Notes under the pieces: generated by a model
Database searches by the model: none
Seen by the model: only the letters and a program-made list of their open reading frames with translations
Told to the model about the DNA's origin: nothing
Assembly: GCF_001487165.1 (NCBI RefSeq)
Contig: NZ_LN913006.1
Span: 1,053,293 to 1,117,292 of the forward strand
DNA from: Blautia massiliensis (ex Durand et al. 2017)
Lineage (GTDB): Bacteria; Bacillota; Clostridia; Lachnospirales; Lachnospiraceae
Length of the DNA: 64,000 bases
Direction of reading: 5' to 3'
Program-made: the position numbers and the translations under genes
Part shown: piece after piece, positions 1 through 8,136 of the stretch
Layout: every line of letters starts with the position of its first letter
How positions within the stretch are numbered: position 1 is the first letter of the stretch

Positions 1-1
1 T

Positions 2-403
2 AATATACGTGTACAAGAAGTGATTGAGTTGGTGAATGCGATAAAAGCAAAAAACAAAATTATCATTTTGGATAGCTGCCGCTCAGGTGATTTTATGATT
101 CCTAAAGTTGAAACATTAGGAATTAGTGAATTGGTTGAAGAGTTTGCAGGAGCAGGATATGCAGTTATGGCTTCTTGTGGAGCAAGCGAGAACTCGGCTT
201 TTTATCCACCGGAAAATAAAATAAGCTTGTATACACATTTTTTATGCAATGCATTAACTGCGGATTTTATAATAAAAAAGGGAAAAAAATCCCTTGAAGA
301 AATAAACGAACTTATTATTCGAATGACAGATATATGGAATCAAAAAGGCGATAATATTCAGCATCCTGTGTTCAGAGCTAATATAACAGGAACTAAGTCA
401 TGA
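2..403 (+). pseudogene. caspase-like (C14) gene, 5' fragment cut by an IS200-type insertion
   Basis: The frame is already open at the left edge, so the N-terminus lies outside the window. The visible part carries DSCRSGDF at about codons 26-33 of the frame, which matches the caspase/metacaspase catalytic-cysteine motif (Asp-x-Cys-x-Ser-Gly); the partner histidine would be upstream and cannot be seen. The true sequence ends near 394 with NITGT. The last codons before the stop at 401-403 come from the inserted element. Joining 394 to 1068 continues the frame directly into the fragment at 1068-1919. Bacterial caspase-like proteases are often linked to regulated cell death or defence, but the neighbours here do not show a particular system. 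The caspase assignment is fairly sure; the biological role is unknown. Confidence 0.75.
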
Positions 404-1067
404 ACCACCAGTTCAACTGGTGGTTTGATTATGCCCCTATAAGGGGCCTATGCCTGCAACGCCTGAAAGGCGGATGCCTCAAGCACTTATACCGGCTGGC
501 CTCTAAAAGAGGCTATCTTCTAGTATCTTCTCTTCTCGATTCTTCTTTTTGTTGCTGAATGTATTCCTTTACCGCATCTTCTGTGATATTGCCTACTGTT
601 GCGACATAATATCCTCTGGCCCAAAAAGCTTTTGACCATCCATTTACACTTTCCGGATATTTATCGTGTATCATTAATGCACTTTTTCCTTTTATGTACC
701 CTACCACATCTGACACTTTTTCGCTTGGCGGAATGCCTAAACACAAATGTACATGATCTGCGCATACTGCACCTTCTACTATTTCTATGTTCCGGTAATC
801 GCACAGTTTTTTTATTATTTCTCTTACATCTGCTTTTAATCTTCCGTACATAATTCGTTTTCTATACTTTGGTATAAACACTATATGATACTGGCATTTA
901 TACCTTGTATGTGATAAACTACTACTGTCCACGTTGGACCGCCTCCTATTCTCTTTAGTATTGGCTTGAGACACCTTTACTATTGTATCATAGGAGGCTT
1001 TATTATACATTCTACAACGTCACTACTACACTATTCGCCCCAGCATAGCTGGGGGATTAGCTCTTTC
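395..1067 (-). mobile_element. IS200/IS605-type insertion sequence with only tnpA, about 673 bp
   Basis: The element contains one Y1 transposase gene and has no terminal inverted repeats or target duplication. Each end carries a subterminal hairpin, as expected for this family: a 10-bp perfect stem at 403-412/416-425 (right end, because the element reads on the minus strand) and a 7-bp stem at 1038-1044/1048-1054 (left end). The edges were placed where deletion rejoins the flanking caspase-like gene in frame (394 to 1068), so they may be off by a few bases. Confidence 0.8.
513..932 (-). CDS. tnpA: IS200/IS605 family transposase TnpA
   Basis: This is a 139-residue Y1 HUH single-strand transposase. 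It shows the HUH motif in ADHVHLCLGIPP and the candidate catalytic tyrosine in DAVKEYIQQQ near the C-terminus, and its length is normal for the family. I chose the GTG at 932 because an AGGAGG lies 9 bases upstream. The open frame continues 26 codons further up without a ribosome binding site, and alignment with the family starts near the GTG. The gene appears intact, so the element may still be mobile. No tnpB accompanies it. Confidence 0.93.
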   Translation of the reverse strand: MDSSSLSHTRYKCQYHIVFIPKYRKRIMYGRLKADVREIIKKLCDYRNIEIVEGAVCADHVHLCLGIPPSEKVSDVVGYIKGKSALMIHDKYPESVNGWSKAFWARGYYVATVGNITEDAVKEYIQQQKEESRREDTRR

Positions 1068-1919
1068 ATTTATTTTCCGATTCAGAAGTATACGCCATAT
1101 GAAAAGCAAAATATATATAAAGATACTGATGAATATATTATATATGAGGTTGTGCCATTTCATCAATCTTTACAAAAACAATATACCGCTAAGGTTATTT
1201 TGAAATATCATTTTGCAGAATCTGATATTGTAAGAATAGTGAAAAGCATTGTTGATGATATAAAATATTCGAATGTTTATAAAAATGCGGCACAAGAACA
1301 GCGATTAAATGGTTTGCCAGCTAATATGATACGTTGTCATATGGGATATGATGAACAGGATATGGTAAAGTGTAATTTTGCTTGGATTACTATTTGGGTT
1401 GATGATACAATGGATAAAAAGCATTGGTATGGAAACGGAAAAAATTCCGAAATAATAGATGGGATATTTGTAGAAAGACAGATTTCTTATAATGCATTGA
1501 GGATGTTAAATCAGCAGACTGTAACACAAGAAGAATACATTAAACAAGCAAAACAATATTTAAATGAAATAATAGATTGCGCCAATCAATTCATTGCCCA
1601 ATATAGAGAATATTCTAATGATACTATTTCAGAGAACCAATTAGTCGATAATGTACAAATGTTTAACAGACAAATAACATCTTTATATTTTAAAATTACA
1701 GACCTTCCAAGTACACCGCTGAAATGTAATTCCTGGTCAGAATCGATTCAACAAATAGCAGCTACTATTCATGATTTTACATTGTTTTATGGACAAAAAA
1801 CAATGGATACTTGGAGTCAAGAGAATAGAAATCATCTCATGAAAGCATCACTAAAACGATATCAGCAAGAGATTGAACTAGTGAAACAGAAAGAAACAGA
1901 ATTATTGAGTGAAATATAG
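1068..1919 (+). pseudogene. caspase-like gene, 3' fragment downstream of the insertion
   Basis: This is the C-terminal part (283 codons) of the gene that begins at or before position 2. Without the insert the junction reads NITGT then IYFPIQKYTPYE, with no frame change. The frame is open upstream to 966, but that part belongs to the insertion element and has no start signal. The fragment is soluble-looking and AT-rich, with a charged helical C-terminal tail and no membrane segment. I do not recognise its domain; it would sit after the protease domain as a sensor or effector region. Confidence 0.7.
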
Positions 1920-2320
1920 GAGTAATGAAAGAGCGAGAGATGTGTTAAGATGACACCTTGCCCTTTATAAAATTTCTTCTTTTCCTAGGGATGCAAGTTG
2001 TGTTTGCGAAGTATTCAGTAACACAGAAAAAATTTTGTTAAATGATATTTAGCAACTTCTGTTTTTTGCAAATCCTGTTTTTCCCGGATGGTAGCAGCCT
2101 GTTTAGATTCAACATTTTCAATCTGCTTCTTCTGGATTTTATTAGAGCTTGGGATTTTCCGGAAGTGTATCTTTACCTCCTGTCATAGTTGTTTTACCCT
2201 TCCATTAATTAAAGTCAGGAAAACCGGAAAAATACAAAAGAATTTAGCAGGTAGTTCGGAATCCGAAAATGTGGTATGATTATAGGTAGGATATCAGAAA
2301 CGTCAGGAGTTGAATAGATT
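1920..2320. other. intergenic region without a recognisable gene
   Basis: This stretch of about 400 bases is AT-rich and has no open frame with a ribosome binding site. A weak ACAGAA...TTCTGT inverted repeat followed by T6 near 2022-2076 could be a terminator for the caspase-like gene. A TATGAT at 2274-2279 could be the -10 box for the next gene, without a good -35. Confidence 0.4.
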
Positions 2321-2695
2321 GTGAAGACGGAAGAAATCTTTAAATATGTGCAGAAACAGTATGGCACAATTCCGGAATATTTATGGAGTACCTCGCCAGA
2401 CAGTGCAGTACTTCGACATAAAAACGGAAAATGGTATGCAGTGATCATGACTGTCGAAAAATCGAAACTGGGATTAGAAGGAAAAGAGTCGGTTGATATC
2501 ATGGATGTAAAGTGTGATCCGGACATGACGAATTTGATTATTCAGACGCATGGATTTTTACCTGGATACCATATGAACAAGCAGCACTGGATCACGATTT
2601 TACTGGATGGTTCGGTCAGTAAAGCAAAGATACTGGACTTTTTGGACATGAGTTATGACCTGATTGATGGCGCAGGCAGAAAGGAAAACAAATGA
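2321..2695 (+). CDS. MmcQ/YjbR family protein
   Basis: This 124-residue protein matches the MmcQ/YjbR family (cyanobactin-associated/YjbR fold). Family members have a double-wing, DNA-binding-like fold and no settled biochemical role. The features are the N-terminal helix with KYVQKQYG, the central KWYAVI strand and the HWITILLDG strand near the C-terminus. The start is GTG with a CAGGAG about 11 bases upstream. The stop overlaps the start of the flavodoxin gene by four bases, so the two are probably translated together. The family call is good; the function is unknown. Confidence 0.8.
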   Translation: MKTEEIFKYVQKQYGTIPEYLWSTSPDSAVLRHKNGKWYAVIMTVEKSKLGLEGKESVDIMDVKCDPDMTNLIIQTHGFLPGYHMNKQHWITILLDGSVSKAKILDFLDMSYDLIDGAGRKENK

Positions 2696-3123
2696 GAAAA
2701 GCAATCGTATATGCATCTGTACATCATGGAAATACAGAAAAATTAGTAAAAAGTGTAGCAGAAGCGTGCCAGATCGATTTGATCGATGCTGTAAAACAAC
2801 CCGATGCAGATGTGAGCAGTTATGATATGATTGGGTTTGCATCAGGAATCTATTTTTCAAAATTTCATCAGTCGATATTGGGATTTGCAGAGAAGAATCT
2901 ACCGGATGACAAAAAGGTATTTCTGATCTGTACTTATGGTGGAAGTGCCAATTATAAATCCATAGAGCAGATTTTGGATAAGAAGCGTTCTAAAGTGATA
3001 GGAAAATTCGGGTGCAAGGGCTATGACACATTTGGCCCATTTAAACTGGTTGGTGGAATTGCAAAAGGGCATCCAGATGAAGAAGATATAAAAAATGCAG
3101 TTGAGTTTGTAAAAGGATTATAA
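2692..3123 (+). CDS. flavodoxin domain protein
   Basis: The protein has 143 residues, the size of a free flavodoxin. It starts with a beta strand followed by the FMN phosphate loop (YASVHHGNTEK, residues 7-17), and later has the TYGGSAN loop near residues 81-87, which fits the isoalloxazine-binding segment. It is likely a small electron-transfer protein or a protoporphyrinogen-oxidase-like flavodoxin in the cytoplasm. The start overlaps the stop of the MmcQ/YjbR gene (ATGA). The redox partner cannot be named from the context. Confidence 0.85.
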   Translation: MRKAIVYASVHHGNTEKLVKSVAEACQIDLIDAVKQPDADVSSYDMIGFASGIYFSKFHQSILGFAEKNLPDDKKVFLICTYGGSANYKSIEQILDKKRSKVIGKFGCKGYDTFGPFKLVGGIAKGHPDEEDIKNAVEFVKGL

Positions 3124-3218
3124 GTAAATAAACGAAAAAGAAAAACCGGTTTCATAGTATCGGTCGGCATGTTCCATCACAATCAGGGATTTCCCTTCAC
3201 TAGAGTGGATGAGCTTAA

Positions 3219-3264
3219 TTTTCTATAAGATAAAACAAGTTGAACTCTATCATTGCGTAATTAT
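3219..3264 (+). repeat. 46-bp direct repeat, copy 1
   Basis: This copy is identical base for base to 3846-3891. It contains the same TTGCGT that acts as the -35 box in copy 2. Here the sequence 16 bases downstream is TATATT, so a weak promoter is possible. It marks the left side of the toxin-antitoxin locus. Confidence 0.95.
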
Positions 3265-3410
3265 GAAAAAAGCAATATATTCATACCGTGAAGTCTGGAA
3301 AGTGTTGATTTTAAGCCATTTCTGGATATGTGGGGTGATTCAGAGATATGGTTTTGTGACGTTTTTAGGACAAACGCCAGAAAATATGGAGAGCTCCATG
3401 ACGTTTTGAG

Positions 3411-3439
3411 TTGACTTTTTTCCGGTAATAGCATATGAT
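3411..3439 (+). promoter_or_regulatory. promoter for the antisense (antitoxin) RNA
   Basis: TTGACT (3411-3416) and TATGAT (3434-3439) are separated by 17 bases, a strong vegetative promoter. Transcription would start near 3446 and meet the terminator hairpin at 3482-3515 after about 70 bases, with no open reading frame in between. Confidence 0.7.
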
Positions 3440-3449
3440 AATAACAGCT

Positions 3450-3465
3450 AAGGAATGTGGTGAGA
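3450..3465 (+). repeat. direct repeat DRa in the antisense RNA
   Basis: This 16-base repeat matches 3620-3635 at 15 of 16 positions (T at 3458 against A at 3628). It lies at the 5' end of the predicted antisense RNA and supplies trans complementarity to the toxin message. Confidence 0.75.
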
Positions 3466-3481
3466 TTCCAAGTGGCAAAGT

Positions 3482-3515
3482 GAAAGCCCCCAGAGTTGCA
3501 GCTCTGGGGGCTTTC
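3482..3515. terminator. bidirectional terminator shared by toxin and antisense RNAs
   Basis: This is a perfect 14-bp stem (3482-3495 with 3502-3515) with a six-base loop. It is GC-rich in the middle and flanked by GAAAG/CTTTC, so it can stop transcription from both sides. It is the meeting point of the two convergent transcripts. Confidence 0.85.
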
Positions 3516-3556
3516 TTGCTCGTTACGGTGAGTTATTCCGTTTAGGCTGTTGCTGC

Positions 3557-3646
3557 CTATCGTCTACCGTCCAGCCGTTTGCATATGTAGTAGCTAACTA
3601 CGCCTGCTACAACGGAGACAAGGAATGAGGTGAGAATTTCTTCCAT
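3557..3646 (-). CDS. small hydrophobic peptide, Fst/holin-like type I toxin candidate
   Basis: The gene encodes 29 residues: a short acidic start (MEEIL), a hydrophobic helix of about 16 residues, and a charged tail (CKRLDGRR). That is the build of Fst-type membrane toxins. An AGGAGG (3655-3660) lies exactly 8 bases before the ATG. A minus-strand promoter with TTCAAA (3710-3715) and an extended TGC-TATACT -10 (3688-3693), 16 bases apart, precedes it. The message would end at the shared hairpin 3482-3515. The coding potential and signals are visible; toxicity is inferred from the architecture. Confidence 0.7.
   Translation of the reverse strand: MEEILTSFLVSVVAGVVSYYICKRLDGRR
3620..3635 (+). 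repeat. direct repeat DRb inside the toxin gene
   Basis: This is the second copy of the 16-base repeat at 3450-3465. On the toxin message it is the complement, covering codons 4-9 just after the start codon, so pairing with the antisense RNA would block early translation. Confidence 0.75.
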
Positions 3647-3687
3647 CGTGGCCACCTCCTTTCTGCTGGAGGTTCGACAGCTCTTTT

Positions 3688-3715
3688 AGTATAGCATAGG
3701 TTAGAACGATTTGAA
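3688..3715 (-). promoter_or_regulatory. promoter of the toxin message
   Basis: Read on the minus strand, TTCAAA is followed after 16 bases by TATACT, preceded by TGC (extended -10). The expected start near 3681 gives a 35-base leader with the AGGAGG. Confidence 0.6.
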
Positions 3716-3762
3716 ATATAGAAAATCACCCGGTATTATGGCTTTTTATTTTGACAATTTTT

Positions 3763-3855
3763 GTGACAAATAAAAGAAAACAGACGCAATCAGACGAAGA
3801 GTTGCCGTATACAAAAGCACTGGAAACCATTGAAAATAAAGGATTTTTTCTATAA
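3763..3855 (+). other. 30-codon open frame, possible gene remnant
   Basis: A GTG-started frame reads through charged residues (QSDEELPYTKALETIENK) and ends inside the start of the second 46-bp repeat. It has no ribosome binding site. The composition looks like the end of a real protein, so it may be what is left of a displaced gene. I cannot identify it. Confidence 0.25.
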
Positions 3856-3891
3856 GATAAAACAAGTTGAACTCTATCATTGCGTAATTAT
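3846..3891 (+). repeat. 46-bp direct repeat, copy 2, carrying the asp23-operon -35 box
   Basis: This copy is identical to 3219-3264. The two copies enclose about 580 bases that hold the toxin-antitoxin locus, like the ends of an inserted or duplicated segment. Confidence 0.95.
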
Positions 3892-3908
3892 AAAAAAAAG
3901 GTTATAAT
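3880..3908 (+). promoter_or_regulatory. promoter of the asp23-fakA-recG operon
   Basis: TTGCGT (3880-3885) lies 17 bases before TATAAT (3903-3908). The -35 half is within the duplicated 46-bp repeat and the -10 is just outside it. The next gene starts 44 bases downstream with GGAGG at 3941-3945. Confidence 0.7.
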
Positions 3909-3952
3909 AGTTTTATATAATTTAATCTGAATGAAACAATGGAGGTAACCAT

Positions 3953-4312
3953 ATGAATGGACGTATAGATTCCGGATTGGGTCAGATCGTAATTGATACA
4001 GATGTCATTGCGACTTATGCCGGCAGTGTGGCGGTAGAGTGTTTTGGTATCATCGGAATGGCAGCTATCAGTATGAAGGATGGCCTGGTCAAGCTTTTGC
4101 GTATTGACAGCCTGAAACATGGTATCAGTGTTAAGATCACGGATGATAATAAGATCCGGCTGAATTTTCATGTCATCGTAGCATATGGCGTGAATATCAG
4201 TACTATTGCGGACAATCTTGTCAACAATGTAAAATATAAAGTCGAAGCCTTTACAGGAATGGAGATTGAAAAGATCAACATTATGGTTGAGGGCGTGCGT
4301 GCAATAGATTAG
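3953..4312 (+). CDS. Asp23/Gls24 family protein
   Basis: This 119-residue cytoplasmic protein matches the Asp23/Gls24 (DUF322, YloU-type) family. The N-terminal strand GQIVIDTDVIATYAGSVA and the later FHVIVAYGVNISTIADN segment are typical. In Firmicutes the YloU gene stands directly before the fatty-acid kinase gene fakA/yloV, as here (17-20 bases apart), and it may help envelope or lipid homeostasis. GGAGG lies 7 bases before the ATG. The family and neighbourhood are certain; the molecular role is not established. Confidence 0.9.
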   Translation: MNGRIDSGLGQIVIDTDVIATYAGSVAVECFGIIGMAAISMKDGLVKLLRIDSLKHGISVKITDDNKIRLNFHVIVAYGVNISTIADNLVNNVKYKVEAFTGMEIEKINIMVEGVRAID

Positions 4313-4332
4313 TTTTAGAGGAGGAACTTGTG

Positions 4333-5985
4333 GTGAATAACAAAACCATAGATGCTAAAATACTTTCCAGAATGTTTCTGTCCGGAGCAAAGAATCTGGA
4401 AGCGAAGAAAGAGTGGATCAATGAACTGAATGTGTTTCCTGTACCTGATGGAGATACGGGAACCAATATGACGCTTACCATCATGTCTGCTGCTTCTGAA
4501 GTAGGTGCTCTTACAGATCCGGATATGGAATCCCTGGCAAAGGCAATTTCTTCCGGTTCCCTCCGTGGAGCCAGAGGTAATTCTGGTGTTATCCTGTCAC
4601 AGCTTCTGCGTGGATTTACCAGAGGTGTGCGTAAACTTACAGATCTGGATGCACCTGCCATTGCCGCAGCTATGGAGCGAGGCGTTGAAACTGCATACAA
4701 AGCAGTTATGAAACCAAAAGAGGGAACCATTCTTACTGTAGCCAGAGCTGCAGCAGACAGAGCAGCAGAGCTTGCTGATGCTGCAGAAGATCTGGATGCT
4801 TTTTTCGACGGGATCTTTCAGCATGCAGAGGAAACTCTTGCCAGAACACCAGAGATACTTCCAGTCCTGAAAGAAGCAGGTGTTGTGGATTCTGGCGGAC
4901 AGGGACTTCTGGAAGTTTTCCGTGGTGCCATCGACGGATATCATGGAAAAGAAGTGGATTATTCCCAGTTTGAAGCAGCAGCTCCTAAGATCACAAAGAT
5001 TTCTCCTCAGGCAGAGGCAGATATCAAATTTGGATATTGTACAGAGTTTATTATCCTTCTTGAAAAACCGCTTCCACAGGATGAGATCGACCGTTTCCGT
5101 GAATTTCTGGATTCCATCGGTGATTCCATTGTTTTGGTAGCTGATGATGAGATTGTCAAGGTACACGTGCACACCAATCATCCGGGACAGGCTTTTGAAC
5201 GCGCACTCACGTATGGTCAGCTTTCCCGTATGAAGATTGACAATATGAGAGAAGAACATCAGGAAAAACTGATCAAAGATGCGGAAAAACTTGCAAAAGA
5301 ACAGGCAGAAAACAAAGAACCTCCAAAGGATCATGGATTTATTTCCGTATCCGTAGGTGAGGGACTTTCTCAGATCTTCCGTGAGCTTGGCGTAGATTAT
5401 CTGATCGAAGGCGGCCAGACTATGAATCCGAGTACCGAAGACATGCTCAATGCTATTGAGAAAGTAAATGCAAAAACAATTTATATTTTCCCGAATAACA
5501 AGAATATTATCCTTGCAGCTAACCAGGCAAGAGATCTGACTGAGGACAAGGAGATCATTGTAGTACCAACCAAGACAATCCCACAGGGAATTTCCGCAAT
5601 GATCAGCTTTGTTCCGGAGAAGGGCGGCGAGGAGAACCTTGCTTCCATGACCGATGCGATTTCCAGAGTGAAGACCGGACAGATTACTTATGCAGTCCGT
5701 GATACACGTATTGATGACAAGGAAATCCATGAGGGAGATATCATGGGAATCGGTGATGCAGGTATCCTTGCAGTAGGCAGAGATCGACTTCAGGTAGCGG
5801 AGGAGATGGTAGCAGAGATGGTTGACGAGGAATCTGAGATCATCAGTGTTTACTATGGTGAAGATGTATCTGAGGAAGATGCAGAGGCACTTTCTGATTC
5901 TCTTACCGAGAAATATCCGGAGTGCGAGGTTGAGCTGAACCAGGGTGGACAGCCAATTTACTACTATCTGATTTCTGTAGAATAA
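4333..5985 (+). CDS. fakA: fatty acid kinase subunit FakA (DhaL/DegV-like, YloV)
   Basis: The protein has 550 residues. An N-terminal DhaL/DAK2 kinase domain carries the magnesium-ATP loop PVPDGDTGTNM (about 36-46) and GARGNSGVILSQLLRG (about 80-95). A linker and a C-terminal DegV-like part follow. FakA phosphorylates fatty acids held by a FakB (DegV) protein so that exogenous acids can enter phospholipids; no fakB is in this window. Two GTG codons occur in a row at 4330 and 4333. The second has the better spacing (8 bases) from AGAGGAGG. It probably shares a transcript with asp23-like and recG. Confidence 0.9.
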   Translation: MNNKTIDAKILSRMFLSGAKNLEAKKEWINELNVFPVPDGDTGTNMTLTIMSAASEVGALTDPDMESLAKAISSGSLRGARGNSGVILSQLLRGFTRGVRKLTDLDAPAIAAAMERGVETAYKAVMKPKEGTILTVARAAADRAAELADAAEDLDAFFDGIFQHAEETLARTPEILPVLKEAGVVDSGGQGLLEVFRGAIDGYHGKEVDYSQFEAAAPKITKISPQAEADIKFGYCTEFIILLEKPLPQDEIDRFREFLDSIGDSIVLVADDEIVKVHVHTNHPGQAFERALTYGQLSRMKIDNMREEHQEKLIKDAEKLAKEQAENKEPPKDHGFISVSVGEGLSQIFRELGVDYLIEGGQTMNPSTEDMLNAIEKVNAKTIYIFPNNKNIILAANQARDLTEDKEIIVVPTKTIPQGISAMISFVPEKGGEENLASMTDAISRVKTGQITYAVRDTRIDDKEIHEGDIMGIGDAGILAVGRDRLQVAEEMVAEMVDEESEIISVYYGEDVSEEDAEALSDSLTEKYPECEVELNQGGQPIYYYLISVE

Positions 5986-5997
5986 AGAGCACAAAAA

Positions 5998-8058
5998 ATG
6001 AATGATAAGACACCTTTACGTGAATTAAAAGGCGTGGGTGAGAAAACAGAGAAGCTTTTCCAGAAGATCGGGATCACGACTGCGGAAGAGCTTCTCCGTT
6101 ATTATCCGCGGACTTACGATATATATGAGGAGCCTGTGGAGATTGCATCAGCAGAGGAGGACAAAACAGTCTCTATCCGTGCCACTATAGCAACAGGTAT
6201 TTATATTAACCAGATACGCAATCTCCAGGTTCTGACAACAACTGTGGCAGATGCAAGCGGCCGATTGCCGGTTGCCTGGTTCAATGCGCCTTATTTGAGG
6301 GGAACACTCAAAAAGGGCAGTGTGTTTATCCTCAGAGGAAAGATCATCAGAAAAAAAGGCCGTCCGCAGATGGAACATCCGGAGATTTTTACCCCGGCAG
6401 CTTATGAGGAGATCATTCACAGTATGCAGCCTGTATATGGTCTGACGAAAGGACTTTCCAACAAGATGATCACGAAGTTGGTCCATCAGATTTTGGATAC
6501 AAGGCCTCTCCATGGGGAATATCTGCCGGAGGAGATACGGGAACGCTATCAGCTCGCAGATGCCAATTATGCGATCCGGACTATCCATTTTCCGAAAAAT
6601 ATGCAGGAGCTTCTCACAGCCAGGAAACGTCTGGTATTCGATGAATTTCTGCTTTTTGTGCTGGCAATACAGCTCTTGAAGGAGAAAACAGAAGAGGCTC
6701 CAAACACTTTTCCAATGAAACCAGTATGGACAACCGAGGAAATCATAGAAGGGCTTCCCTATGACCTGACCGGAGCCCAGAAGAATGTCTGGCATGAGAT
6801 CGAACGGGATCTGAGCGGTCATAAGCTGATGTCCAGGCTTGTACAGGGGGATGTTGGTAGCGGCAAGACCGTGATCGCATTTTTAGCTATGGTACTTTCA
6901 GCAGAGAATGGATTTCAGAGTGCATTGATGGTACCGACAGAGGTTCTGGCAAATCAGCATTACGAAGGCTTTCTGAGGCTGATGGAAGAACAGAATATCG
7001 CTTCCTGCCATCCGGTGCTTCTGACAGGATCTACCACAGCCAGACAGAAGCGTGAGATCTATCAGAAGATTGCAGACGGTGAAGTGAATGTGATCATCGG
7101 AACTCATGCCCTGATCCAGGAAAAGGTGGAATATAAGAATCTGGGGCTTGTGATCACAGATGAGCAGCACAGATTCGGCGTTCGCCAGAGGGAAGCGCTG
7201 ACGACCAGAGGAAATCCGCCTCATGTACTTGTTATGAGCGCAACCCCCATTCCCCGGACACTGGCGATCATTTTATACGGAGATCTGGATATTTCGATCA
7301 TTGACGAGCTTCCTGCAAAAAGACTTCCGATCAAGAACTGCGTAGTAGGAACTTCCTACCGTCCCAAGGCGTATTCTTTTATTGAAAAGCAGGTGCAGAT
7401 GGGAAGGCAGGCTTATGTGATCTGTCCTATGGTGGAAGAGAGCGAAGGCCTGGAGGCAGAGAATGTTACAGATTATGCCAGAAAGCTTCAGGAGATCCTT
7501 CCGGGGGAGATCAAAGTAGAAATCCTTCACGGAAAGATGAAGCCAAAAGAGAAAAACAGGATCATGGAGGCGTTTGCTTCCGGCGAGATCCAGGTACTGG
7601 TATCTACCACAGTTGTGGAGGTTGGAGTGAATGTGCCAAATGCTACCGTTATGATGGTGGAAAATGCAGAACGTTTCGGGCTTGCCCAGCTTCATCAGCT
7701 TCGGGGCCGTGTAGGGCGTGGAGAGCATCAGTCTTACTGCATTTTTATCCAGGGAAATAATGAAGAAAATACTTCTAAACGTCTGAAGATCCTCAATGAA
7801 TCCAATGATGGATTTTATATAGCCGGAGAAGATCTGAAGCTTCGGGGCCCAGGAGATCTTTTCGGTATCCGCCAGAGCGGACTGATGGAATTTAAGATCG
7901 GTGATATCTACAATGATGCGGGAATCCTGAAGAATGCAAGTGAAGCAGCTGGTGAGATCCTGGCACTGGATTTTGATCTTATCCTGCCTCAGCATAAGGC
8001 TTTAAAGGAGCATCTCAAGGGGTATATGAGTGAAGAACTGGAAAATCTGGGGATCTAA
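5998..8058 (+). CDS. recG: ATP-dependent DNA helicase RecG
   Basis: This is a 686-residue full-length RecG. It has an N-terminal wedge/OB domain, Walker A GDVGSGKT at about residue 284, the DEQHRFG box at about 388, and helicase motifs SATPIPRT and QLRGRVGRG. It remodels stalled replication forks and Holliday junctions by branch migration. It starts 12 bases after fakA, as in many Firmicutes (yloU-yloV-recG order). Its length and motifs are complete. Confidence 0.97.
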   Translation: MNDKTPLRELKGVGEKTEKLFQKIGITTAEELLRYYPRTYDIYEEPVEIASAEEDKTVSIRATIATGIYINQIRNLQVLTTTVADASGRLPVAWFNAPYLRGTLKKGSVFILRGKIIRKKGRPQMEHPEIFTPAAYEEIIHSMQPVYGLTKGLSNKMITKLVHQILDTRPLHGEYLPEEIRERYQLADANYAIRTIHFPKNMQELLTARKRLVFDEFLLFVLAIQLLKEKTEEAPNTFPMKPVWTTEEIIEGLPYDLTGAQKNVWHEIERDLSGHKLMSRLVQGDVGSGKTVIAFLAMVLSAENGFQSALMVPTEVLANQHYEGFLRLMEEQNIASCHPVLLTGSTTARQKREIYQKIADGEVNVIIGTHALIQEKVEYKNLGLVITDEQHRFGVRQREALTTRGNPPHVLVMSATPIPRTLAIILYGDLDISIIDELPAKRLPIKNCVVGTSYRPKAYSFIEKQVQMGRQAYVICPMVEESEGLEAENVTDYARKLQEILPGEIKVEILHGKMKPKEKNRIMEAFASGEIQVLVSTTVVEVGVNVPNATVMMVENAERFGLAQLHQLRGRVGRGEHQSYCIFIQGNNEENTSKRLKILNESNDGFYIAGEDLKLRGPGDLFGIRQSGLMEFKIGDIYNDAGILKNASEAAGEILALDFDLILPQHKALKEHLKGYMSEELENLGI

Positions 8059-8136
8059 CCTTGCGTTCTTTCACAAAAAGTGATATCCTAAAATTCGAGA
8101 AAAGATTAACAAATCCCTTGTAAGGAGGCTATAAAC

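Larger units (their letters stand above)
3446..3520 (+). ncRNA. predicted antisense RNA of a type I toxin-antitoxin pair
   Basis: A promoter at 3411-3439 and a hairpin terminator at 3482-3515 define a short non-coding transcript. Near its 5' end it carries a 16-base direct repeat (3450-3465) that recurs with one mismatch at 3620-3635. There it lies antisense to codons 4-9 of the convergent toxin gene. The RNA could therefore pair with the toxin mRNA at its early codons and at the shared terminator, as RNA II does in the par locus of plasmid pAD1. The RNA itself is inferred. Confidence 0.6.

Noticed and set aside
966..1067. Extension of the caspase fragment upstream to an ATG at 966
   Set aside because: This part lies within the IS200-type element, and the flanking gene continues in frame from position 394.
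3209..3409. A 66-codon plus-strand frame over the first 46-bp repeat
   Set aside because: It has no ribosome binding site, the translated repeat makes no protein sense, and the frame ends at the antisense-RNA promoter.
4597..5994. A 465-codon open frame on the minus strand opposite fakA
   Set aside because: It has no ribosome binding site, its composition is Cys/Leu/Ile-rich as expected for a shadow frame, and fakA on the plus strand is certain.
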